From positions 5,456,001 to 5,520,000 of the forward strand of contig BSBM01000442.1 of the NCBI GenBank assembly GCA_027924585.1: a stretch of DNA of 64,000 nucleotides, read 5' to 3'. How positions within the stretch are numbered: position 1 is the stretch's first letter; each line of letters begins with the position of its first letter. The notes below the pieces were generated by a model. The model did not search any database and was not told where the DNA came from. It saw nothing but the letters and a program-made list of their open reading frames with translations. Shown piece by piece: positions 25,140 through 37,100 of the stretch. This DNA is from Larix kaempferi (lineage: Eukaryota; Streptophyta; Pinopsida; Pinales; Pinaceae). A program made the translations under genes and the position numbers.

Positions 25140-28100
25140 TATATATATATTAAATTTTCAAGTTTATAAATTACGTTATATATTAATATTTATTATTAAG
25201 TTTTTATTTATTCAATGTTCATTGTTCAACAAGTAAACAGTAAACTCCAACACACATTGGCATTGCACATTGCTTGAAATTCAAATTGCATATTGATATT
25301 GATATGAATCATCATCATGATATATGTCCATTGTCATACTACATCCAAAATTTGACAAATGGCATTTGCCATATTTTCGAACATGAAATACAAAGTACTA
25401 AAATACTATTTAAATACTAAACATCATAGTTGATTTCCGATTTGGCTTCCTCAAGCCATCTATGCTAGACCAATAGCATATGCAACATCACTGCATACAT
25501 CTAATTTGAATATGTAATGTATGAATTGTGAGACATGAATCATGATACATATGCCTTGAAATGCCTCAAAGGCTGAAAGTTATTTGTAAGAAGAATAGTT
25601 TGGCTTGTGTAAGGAGCTTGTTGTACTAACCTGAAATTACAGGTTTATTATTTTATAACAATGTAACTATTTAAGTATGTCTATTGCTATTCAGAAATTG
25701 TGTAATAGCAGATTCAGATAATGCGTTTATTCATGTTGTGGAAGTCATTGGACCAAATCGCTGCACACTTGGACATCTTTGGGAGAGGGCCCTGTTATCA
25801 CACCATAGTAGCTGGGCTACTATTTTTGCTGAGCAGATATATGCACTTTTCAGAGCTTGGATTTTACAAAGATTGGCTATGATGAGATTGTTATTTGTGA
25901 TCACTCATGGATCAGAGCAGTATATTGTATCAGATTGTTGTTAGAACATGTGCCAAGGCTAAGCCTTGAGAGCTTATAGATTTGATGACCGATGTGACCC
26001 TTTGTTCCATACAGTTTCAGTTCAGTGCCCAGTAATTATATTGCAGCAGTGTTTCAGATGTTTATTGATGATTATTATGATGTGATATGACTTATGGATT
26101 TCTGATTATTGGTTTTGGATTATTATCTTGTTGTTTTAGTCATCTTCATAGCATTGAATTGGTATATGATTCAGGACATGGCAGTACTATTTAAAATAAA
26201 ATGAAATATCTTGGATGATGTTATAAATATAATTTGGATATATTACTTGCACACGTAGGTTTTCTGACAATACTCACCGGTTTCACTACCCTCGTATGAG
26301 CATAGATATGGTCTTCCTTGACATTCTTGTCTGCTAGCTTAAGCACCACATTCATTTGACTCCATCCATCCATGACCTTCCTAAATTGGCTTTTACCTTT
26401 TGACTTGCCTTCTTGACTTCTTGAGACTGAGGACTTCCCCATTACTATCTCTGTGTTGGACCGCATCCATGTTTGTTTTGTGTCTCGGCTCTGAGTTGGT
26501 GACAAAGCTTGCCTCTGGTGAGTTGGATTGTATGCCTAAATCATTCTGGTCGATTGTCCCGATGTTTGGCTTTGTGCAAAACTCCCCCTAGTCGCCTGAG
26601 ATGTTGGGTAAAACTGAAAGCTCATGTACTACTTTATATTGGAAATGTTTTATATACGCCCATGGAAACTGTAAACTCTAGAATGTGCTTTTAAACACAC
26701 ATGAGTAAAGGGCAAGAGCAATGAACTGCTAAAATACTCCTCGAAGAGTATAGAAAAGGTCCAAAAAGAAAATGTTACTCAAAATTTATATCTATTATTG
26801 CTGACCTTGTATATGTGAATATGCCCCGGATGCAAGCTGCGATTAGTTGTGCTTCTTAGCACATGTGAAATCCCAGAGGGGTCATATAGGCCAAAAAGGC
26901 CATGGAAATGAAATGAATGATCCTAATGAACCTGGATCAGCTTGATGTAGACATGATGCCTAAGTCGAATAAGCACTCTCTAAACAACTTATCCATTTGT
27001 GAGGCACATCACTTCCCTTTGTTATTTTGTCCAGCACAGAGTGTAGCTTCCCTCTCTCCCCGTCCAAAGTGTCACCTAGTTGAGTTTGGTCAAGTCATCC
27101 CTTTTGCCCAACCTTGTCTTAGCCTTCACCCTTAGCTAGCAGTTAGACCATGTCCAATGGGTGAGTCGTCATTAAAGCTTATGTGCAAGTAAAATATAAA
27201 TAACACTAGTTAAATACACGTATTAAACTGCCATGGAATGATGTTTATATTTAAAGTTAAGCTGTGAATATGATCTAAAGGAACATGTCTTAGTCTTTGT
27301 CATAAACTTGTTCTTGGTTATATATTGACCTAGTCAAACATAGTTTGACCATGGTCATTCTTGGGATCCATGATGATGTGGGCCATGTATGCTTATGGAT
27401 GATGATTGATGGTCCCACATACTCTTGTTGATGACTCCATATGGTGGACGTATGCTTCAGATGATGGTTCATGTAGTTCAGCATTTTTATTATTATTTCC
27501 AGATCATCATATTTTACACTATCTGGATATGGCAGACCCTACTGTTGACCCCTTAGGTCAACCCATGGTGTATGAGTACACATTTTCAGTAGATTTGGGT
27601 CTTCTAGATCCACCGAGACACTTATCTTTCAGTTCTGGACACTTCTGATGATGAAAGATGCAGTTATCCACTTGTTGACCAGTTTTGGGCATGTTGACCC
27701 AGCCTGTCCAGCAGAGGATTGGAGGCCATTCGTTGCCTAGGGCGCTGTGTCTGAAGGGGGTGGTCCAGCCACTTGATTTCCACATTATAGCCCCCTTCCA
27801 GACACCCTGGTGCCATCAGTTTGACAACGCAGGCACCTTGGGTGGCAATTTGAGCAGTTTCCGGGTTTTTAAAGAGGATTAAAAATGGAATAAAAGAGCC
27901 ACTAAGGAATTCGATTTGGGAAATTGAGGCAAGTTTTTGGCACTTAGTCTTCACAGAGGTCTTCTAGGGTGAACCCCCCATCTTCCAGTCAATTGGCATC
28001 AGTCAGTGGGGTCCACAGTGGCCACAGGAGGCCTTTTACTGCATGTCTCTCACAGATTTTGAGGACAGGATTTGATCATTTATGTTACTTGGACATGTCA

Positions 28101-31100
28101 TGGTCCTTTTATTTTATATATCATTGTGCCATGGGGATGACCTAGTAAGGATTGATGCCTCCTAGCCCCACCATGAGCTTCTTGAGTCATGTCCATGTCA
28201 TATTTGGTGGGCCCATGTATCTTAGCCCCCTTTAGAGGATGACGTCACCCTCACTTAGTCACTTTTAGCTATGACGTCATCCTTCTTTGAGTGATCCATG
28301 TGATTTTATGTTAGGCCCATCTTGGCCATTGATTATATTTTGAGATCTTTTAATCTCAACCACTCATTTCAAAAAGTGGTTTTTGACGTTTAGGGTTTTG
28401 GTCTTTATTATCCTATATAAGAGACCCCCCTATTGTAAGATCACCTTTGGGCTCTGGAAAACTTGGAATGAAAATATTATTTTGGAGATCTACTTCTTGG
28501 CTTTGATTGGGTTACTCTTGTATATGTTCTTGCATCTCTTGTTTCTAGACATTGTTTGCTTTTCAGGTGAAATCGACATCAAGAGAGGGAGGCCGAATTG
28601 CTTGGAGCTAGAGCACATTTTGCTTGATGGGAAGATCTTAGGAGTTGCTCACATCCCCCATGGGCAAGACGTCTTCATCTTGAGGGAGTTTTTCAATTGT
28701 GCTTTGTCCATTTATTGCTTCTTTGATATGACATGCTTAGATCTCAATGATTTGTGGATCAAATCTAACTTGATGTAGTTTGATTTACAGGTTCCATGGG
28801 ACATCTCTCCTCCTAGGGCTTGGACGTTTTGGATTGAAGACACTTGGATCAAGCTTGGAATTGTAACTAGGGCAAGAATCATCCATATGCTAAGAGGCCA
28901 CAAGCTTATGAGGTAAGATCTACAAGGTACGTATCTATTTCGCTTGTTCTCCATCCTATTGGTCACAAACACCATTAAAATCAAAACTCTCATTTTTACT
29001 TTCTTTCTAGATCTACTTGGATCTAGCTTGGCTTTGGGGAAAATAATGAAAACCCACCTCTATAGCATCCACGGCAATTCGGATCTATAGTTTGGTGGTG
29101 CTTGGCTTTCATTTGACACACTTTCCAATGCACCTAACCCTCCTTGAGGCAATTCGCACTCCTTGAGGAAGGCTAGTTGGGCTAGATCCTTGACATGGGT
29201 AGGTGAGATCCCAATTGATTTGCATAGATCCACCTTGATTACCTACCCCTAGTGCTTCACCTCTTTGATTTTTGCCTTGTGGGCCCCATCCCTCATTTTG
29301 AGGGTTGTGCCCCACTTGGGTCATTGGGTGATGCATTTTGATTCTTAGATCTATGGAGATCTAGGTCATATTTGGGCATGCCATCCTAAACCCACCTTGA
29401 TAATTTCCTTAACTACCCTGATCTACATTTTGGCATAATTTGGACTCCATTTGCCCTCTCATCTAAAGGCACTAGTCTCCCTTGGGCAATTCACACTCCT
29501 TGGGTTAGTGGCCTTTTCCTAGATCCGATATGTGGGTGTTGTCTATCTTGTCTTAGATCCATAGATCTACCTCATCTCACCCACTTAGTGCCATCTCACC
29601 CACTTAGTGCCATCTCACCCCTAATCCAACCAAGTGGGCCCTATTTGGACCATTTTCCACTTTTTAAGGAGTGGGCCCCACTTTTGTATTTGCATGGTGC
29701 CAGATCTATCCATTTGGTCCTCATAAGTGGCCTTAATCATTCATTGGTTGAAACACTTGTCACTTCTTAAGCCTCTTCAACCACATCTTAAACTCTTGGG
29801 TCCACTTAATCCTCACGCATTGGTTTCCGCAACCTAACTTACACATTTCCCTAGGAACCTTTGTGTTAGCTAGTCTTCATTGATTGGCTAGGGTCTCCCC
29901 CTTGGTCTTGATTATTCATGATCTAAAGTGAAGAGTACCTCGGTTATCATGACACCTAGCTTGCATTGGGAACTATTGCACTTCTTGGGTCACCTCTTTA
30001 GTTGTCCATCTTCTCTACCATCCCGGATGGGATACCTTTAGGGACAACTACAAGTTGTGTGATAACATTTTTGGCGCCGTTGTCGAGGAGGTAGAGGCTT
30101 ACCTTAGGTGTCTACGATTATCCATGCATAACTCATATTTTATCGCATCCGGATTAATCTAGATGGTTATCATTTCAATCCTTAATTAAACCATATCCAT
30201 CTATTTGTCACTCACTCTCTCCCTGCATATTAATGACATACATCTTGGTAGAAGAGTTTAAAAGTCTACCTAGCAACTCCAAATCGTGACTCCACTGAGG
30301 AGCGACCTCATAAGCATTCCTACGAGCTTAGAAGTAAATCTAGTCTAAATCAATCGGAAGGAACCCCACTCACTTATCATAGAAGAGATCCTAAAGCCCA
30401 ATCATCTAATTTCTTTTGGAAAATTATTAACTCTGATTCTCCAAACCGTTTCTTGGGATCTCCTTCAGCCAATTCGGTTCCTCCTTCATCTCCAAATCCT
30501 AATCTTAACGTAAGTCCAGTCAATCCAATGGTTGGAACAAATCAATCTAATTCTGGAAACAATAATCAAAACAACCCTCCCGTTGCTCGTGCTTTTGGAA
30601 ATAAGGCTAGAGCTTCACCTTTAGACTTTTCCCAAGTCCTTGGTGCCCCCCATGATATGCCCGACAAGTACTTTGAAAAGATCCCAAAGTTCAATGGGAA
30701 CTGTGCGACCTCCATTGAGGACCACATAGAAAATGTCTGGGCTCACATGGAAGCTTATGGGGCTGAGGAAGAAGATGTATTCATGAGGGGTCTTTTTGCA
30801 TCCTTGGAGGGTGATGCTCGCAAGTGGTTCGACCGTTTGCCTGCATCATCAATCACGGGATATGATGTCTTCATTGAAAAACTTAAGCACAAGTGGTCAG
30901 TCAAGTTAGATGGACATTTCCTTTTAAACCAACTTTTTGAAATCAAAAAGAAGGAGAACGAGTCTGTCCACGAATTCAACCTTCGCTTTGATATGATAGT
31001 GGCCAACATTCCAAATAACATTAGGCCTCCTGAGCAAGGTGTCTTAATTCATTACCTCAATGCGTATGAGGGTTTCCTTCGCTACCATTTGAAAGATAAA

Positions 31101-34100
31101 GACCCTAGCGACCTAAAAGTGGCACAAGAAAATGCTAAAAAGGCTGAGGCAAATGCTACTTCCATGGGGAAGCAAAATTTATTTGACCTAATTAGTGCCT
31201 CATCTTCTAGATCTGAGCCCAAGTTCAAGAAGGGGAAAGAGCCTAGCAAAGATCCCAATGAGATGATGGATAGCATGCATGAAATGATGAATATAACCCT
31301 ATCTTGGATAGGATCCCCTTCTTAGAAGCAGCTACAATCTAGGTGATAACATAACCCAAGGGATATATCATTCTTTCTGCGTTTCATCATAGTCTTTCAA
31401 GAAGTTTGGATGGATTATGAATATCATATTAAAGGCTTAGATGATGCACCAATTTGGGTTTGCATTTGTGATGAAATGAAAAGGAAGATTAATAATATAA
31501 TGCTTGTGTATAAGAGGGACCGTTTGAGGACACGCTTCGATAAAATAAAGGATAAAAAGGAAGTGTTACCGAGGAAACTAGCGGGCTAGTTTCTCAATAA
31601 GCAAATATGAGAAACTGTGACCCAATGTCACCTAGATCATAATTCTAACTTCGTCGGAATGTCAGAACCTCCAAGGGGAAGGACCCTTTTAATATCCTAT
31701 AGGACACATCGGATATCGGCTATAACGGCTTGGTCAACACATCAGCTATCTGCTCGTCCATTGCAACATACTAGAGCATCACTGCTCCTCCCTGCACCAT
31801 ATCCCTGATATAGTGATACTTGATCTCAATATGCTTCAACTTGTCATGGAACACTGGGTTCTCGGACAACTTCACACAACTCTGGTTGTCACAAAAGATA
31901 CAAGTCGCCTCTAACTGGAGATCAAACAAATCAGACAGTAGCTTCCTAAGCCATACTGCCTCACAACTAGCCGAACAAGCTGCGACATACTCTGCTTCAG
32001 CTGTACTCAGTGCCACGTAGGACTGCTTCCTTCTAAACTGGGAGATCATACTGTATCCCATACTGAAGCAGCATCCCGAAGTGCTCTTCCTATCTGTGGC
32101 ACTACCTGCCCAATCCGAATCAACATAACCTTCTAGGTTAATCTTCTGATTCGTGTCATACTTGAGCCCATAATCCACTGTACCATTCAGGTACCTTAGA
32201 ATATGCTTTGCAGCAATCAAGTGAACATGTCTCGAATCCGTCAAGAACTGGCTCAATGTGTTCACAGCAAAGCATATGTATGGTCTCGTATTCGTCAGGT
32301 ACATCAATGACCCAATCATCTAATGATAAATCGTAGCATCAACTGACTCTGATGAAGCATCACTCAGTAACTTCAGGTTTGATGCCATAGGTGTGGCCAT
32401 GGCCTTGCAATCCATCATCTAGAACCTCTTCAGGATCTCTACTGCATACTTCCCTTGTCCAAGGAAGATTCCATCCACACTCTGCCACACCTCCATGCCT
32501 AGAAAATAATGCATCATGCCCAGGTCCTTCATCTCGAACTCTGCGGCAAGCTTCCTCTTTGTATCTGCAATAAGCCCATCCTCACCTATCACAAATAGGT
32601 CATCTACATAAAGTAGAAGTATCACTAGGTTCCCTTCCTCAACCTTGTAGTAAAGGTTGGAATCTGCTTTACTCTTGGTAAAGCCCAAACTAATCAGGAA
32701 GCTATCTATCATGTCGTACCATGTCCTAGGTGCCTGTTTCAATCCGTACAAGGCCTTCTTCAATTTGCACACATGAGTCTCCTTGTCATGTGTCTCAAAT
32801 CCAAGTGGTTGCTCCACGTACACGTCCTCCTCTACTACACCATTTAAGAATGTTGTCTTGACATCTATCCGGTGTACCTTCCACTTCATTACTACAACCA
32901 ATGCAAGTACTGATCTCATGGAAGTGTATCTGGCTACAGGTGCAAATGTCTCCTCATAATCTATGCCTTCCTTCTGGGAGAAGCCACATGCCACAAATCT
33001 GCCTTGTGTTTCTCTATGCTGCCATCTGCAGCATGCTTGATCTTGTAGATCCACTTGGAAGTCAGAACAGACTTCCCTTCTGGTGTCGGAACTACATCTC
33101 AGACATCATTCTCTATGATCTACTGGTACTCCTCGATCATGGCATCCTTCCATTCTTTCTTCTCTGTTGCTTCCTCATAGTTGGAAGGTTCTTTGTCAAT
33201 GATGTCACACAGCAGGGCTACATAACTGGAGTATGGCCTAGGTCTCTTGCTTTCTTTGTGCATCCCCTCTAGAGCGCCATACTTCTCTGCATCTTGAATT
33301 GCTTCTCGTACCCATGTTGGCTTCCTTTTGTGACAGTTCTTCTCACGGGGTGGATCTAAATGTTCTTGTGGTTCTTCCATCTCGCAGTCTTCGTTATCTT
33401 CTGGAATCCCTTCTTCCATTACTGCATCTCTGGTCCTGGGAGCTTCAGGTTCTTGAGTGTCTTCAATAGGTAACTTTCTGGATTTGTTGTAGGCTAAGTC
33501 TTCGTCAAATGTTACGTCTCTGTTGATGTCGATCTGTTTGAATCTTGGGAAGTATATTCGGTAGGCCTTCGAACTTTCACTGTATCCCACGAATATACCC
33601 TTCTTTCCTGAAGGATCTAGCTTCGTCTTCTTCTCCTTCGGAATGTGTATGCACACTATGAAGCCAAATATCCTGAGATGGATAACTTTTGGTTTCTCAC
33701 CGGAGAACACTTCTTCTGGAGTCTTGTTTTCTAGTACTCTATGAGGAGTACGATTATGTACATACACAGATGTCCTCGCAACTTCTTCCCATAGGTGCAT
33801 CGAAATATCCTGGTCATGAAGCATTGCTCGTGTTGCTTCCATGATTGTTCTATTCTTCCTTTCTGCAACGCCATTCTGTTGTGGATTGTATGGAGTGGTC
33901 AACTCCCTCTTAATCCCAGATTCTCTACATAGGTTCTTGAAATATTCCGATGTGAATTCTCCTCCATTATCTGATCGGAAAGTCTTTATTCTTTTCTCTG
34001 TGTGGTTCTCGATCAAGGCTTTGAATTCCTTGAATTTGTTGAACACTTCATCTTTTCTCTTTAAGAAGTATATCCAAGTCTTGCGAGAGAAATCATCAAT

Positions 34101-37100
34101 AAATGAAACATAATATACATACCCACTCAATGTACTAGATGACACAGGGCCGCATACATCGGAGTGGATTCTTTCCAATATTCATTTTGCTTTGCTCTCG
34201 CTGCTTGGGAATGCCTTCTTCACGTTCTTTCCTTTTGCACATCCTTTGCAGACGCCTTCATGCTTCGACTGGATTTTTGGAAGTCCTTCAACCGATTTGC
34301 TTGCAATGGGTAGTGCCCTTTAGTGCACATGTGCAAGCGTTCTATGCCATAGTTCACTTGGCTCCATGGAGTCATGGACCAAGGCTTGTTCAGGTTGGCC
34401 CTTCAATTTGTACAAACCTCCCTCTTGCTCTCCAATCACAACTGCATCACCTATAGTTTTTCCCTTTGGCCACATCAGGACTTGGCCATCAATAAATGAA
34501 ACCCTCGTACCTTTTGCATCCAATACTGATATGGAGAGAAGGTTCTTCTTGAGTCCTGGAACATATAGGACATCCTTCATCTTCAAAGACTTGCCAGAGT
34601 CTAGCTTGTATGAAGCTTCTCCACTTCCTTTTATGGGATATTGGTAGTCATCCCCAAGTTTCACCTCATGAGGTGACTCATGTTCAGACAGGTTTATGAA
34701 GGATTCATTATATCCTATCGTATGCTTGGAAGCCCCACTATCTACAAGCCAATCATTACTTCCATGTGTGATAGTGCCTGTGAGTGTTGATATCAGGACA
34801 TATTCTTTGTCACTTTCTTCTTTGTCTCTCTTCCTTGGATGTTCATCATCTTCTACAGCGTGAGCATGGTGCCTTTTCTTGTTGTTCTTCTTGTTGGAGC
34901 CTCTGTTTCTGGGACAATCTTTGGAGTAGTGTCCCTTCTCATCGCATGTCTAACATCTAACAGCAAATAGATCTCTCTTGAATCTTCTAGGGTTATTCCT
35001 TTGACTTCGGTGGTGGTGTTTCTCCCCCTTACTGTGATGGTGGTGCTCCCTCTTGTTGTTGTTCCTCCTAGTGTGTACTGTGAGAGCTTGATCGTCCTTT
35101 GCTCCCATCTTTTCTTCTCGAGCTACAAGTCGAGCTTCTTCTTGTGAGCATTCCTCCCACAGCCTACTGAATGTGATTAACTTCCTTCTAGCACAAATCC
35201 CTTGAATGAAAGAGTCCCATGATCTAGGTAGACCATTCAAGGTGGTCATCACAGTTTCTCCATTTTCTCCCACAGCTTCAAGTTGCTCCTCGATTCGAGA
35301 GAGCCTTGTAAAATAGGATTGCATGGTCTTTGCATTTTGTATCTTCACATTCTTCAACTGGTTTCACAAGGTCATCTTCCGATTTATATTCTTTCCTTCA
35401 AAATAGCTTGGTGAAGGAATCAAACATCTCTTTAGGTGTCTTTAAGGAAGACACATGTGGGATGACGTGATCCTTGCTAGAATCGGCAATAATCCTCTTG
35501 GCCTTATCCAAGTTCTTTATGTGTAAGGCTTTAGCCTCATCTCCCTCTAGATCTGGAACTTCTTCATTTACATATGTGTCCAATTCATTCTCTTCAAGGA
35601 TTAGTGTAATCCTATACTTCCATGCTCGAAAGTTATCAGCCCCTTCAAGCTTATCCTCAAGCTTGGTGTGGTGAGACATCTTTAAATGAGAACTTCAAAT
35701 GGAAATAGAAAAGCTTTTAGGTCTTACCACTTTGATTTGTTGAAACTGGTTCTGGAGTTGGCTGGTCCTAGGGTTTGTTAGAGAAACCCTAAATTTTCAA
35801 ACTTGGAATTTGAAACTTCTAACTGGACAAATTGATGCGCTTGACTGAGGCAAGTATGCTGGTACACTTGGTTTCTGAAGATTCCAAAAATTCACCCTTG
35901 AAAATTGACTTGCGAAATTCTAATCTACAATTTCTGGTTTTTCTGGTTCAGAGTCAAACTAGGGTTTGACTTTCCGGGACTTTTACCCACTCAAAAACTT
36001 CGATCTTGGTCTCAAAATTTCGATTTGGGGAGGCGCACTTCCCTATGCTACTTGCACTCCAAAATTCCAATTCTGTGAAAAACCATAATTTTCCTCAGCA
36101 GTGACGGGCCAAAAATGAAAATGCTCAGAATCAACTTCTACTTTGACAGAAAGATGCGCCCTCCTTAGGCGAGTTAGCCTAGCCTCTTTTTGTTGATGAT
36201 CTGTGGAGATAAGTCCAAAAATTAAGAAGCCCTAGCTTCTGCAGTTGCACAGTGTCTTCTTCTCAGGTTAGCTCTGATACCATGTTAGTTTTTCAACTTT
36301 TAATCAATAATTATCTAGGATCTTACTGAGAGAATAACAAGCACAACATAAACAGAAGAGACACAAAGATTTTCCTCGGGGAAACCATAAAGGAGAAAAC
36401 CCCGCAACTTCCTCGGAGATAGAATGATCACCAATATAATATCACAAAAGTAAAACCCAAAAATAGAGAACGTCTTCAACAGCTTCTCTCTTCTCCACTT
36501 GTGCGAACTTGTTCTTCTTCTCACTCATGCGAACTTGAGTGAGTGAGTGAATAAATGACAGAGACTAGCTCTCTATTTATGCATCACTTCCACGTCAACC
36601 CTTCCACTTGACAGGTCGGCCCCTAACTAAATCTAACTGGGTCGACTCCTCTAGGGGACTTAAAAACCCCATTACATTTGACTCTAGGGGGAACTATTGA
36701 CCCGACTTACAAGGGAGGATTTACCTCAATGACTTTACATGATCAAATGTAATAATGAGAGTACTTGTGGCGATGCATGTTATCTTATAAACAAATATAA
36801 TTTGGTGAGTATAAACAAATATCATTTGGTAGAGTGCTCTAATTGCCACTAGATCAACGACATTTGGTGCAAAGTGGTTGCAGGATTTCTGAAAAGTGGT
36901 TATAATAGAAAATCTTACAAGTATTGAGAGAGTTATAGCGATTTCAAATGTGCCTTTTTAAAACCCTTGACATATTTTGTATGCACATGCCACTTGGAGA
37001 TGTGGTTTTTGCTAGATGAGCCACATGTGCCACTGGGAGTTTGTTGTTGTTCATTTATGGCAGTTGTTAGTGGTTAGATTCTCTTAGAGGCACATTAGAG

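Larger units (their letters stand above)
25793..30067 (+). repeat. 5' LTR, 4275 bp, of an Athila/Tat-like element
   Basis: It starts TGTTATCACACCATAGTAG and ends TTGTGTGATAACA; the first and last 11 bases are inverted repeats. It is followed at once by a primer site. Related full units stand at 44353-48835 (+) and 50023-54487 (-), and an old partial copy starts at 40101. It has a TATA box at 28414 and paired TGACGTCA boxes. The length is extreme for an LTR. Open frames inside (for example 28383-28778) are not conserved between copies. Confidence 0.85.
31690..36780 (-). mobile_element. Ty1/copia element, 5' LTR to RNase H, minus strand
   Basis: Reading on the minus strand: LTR (36780-36283), primer site, gag, zinc knuckle, protease, integrase, RT, RNase H. 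It is the best preserved copia copy here. Lesions are few: a frame change between 35.4 and 35.36 kb, a TAG in the zinc knuckle (34950-34952), a stop near 34317 and more before 34180, a frame change between 33120 and 33054, and a stop near 32400-32320. The 3' LTR is missing; the sequence stops matching soon after the RNase H end. Confidence 0.85.

Noticed and set aside
24679-25236. Frames flanking the TA microsatellite
   Set aside because: They cross the microsatellite and the GGTACG-rich miniature element; no coding signature.
28383-28778. 131-codon open frame with hydrophobic N-terminus
   Set aside because: It lies inside the long LTR beginning just before the TATA box, and the frame is not kept in the other two copies; no domain is recognised.
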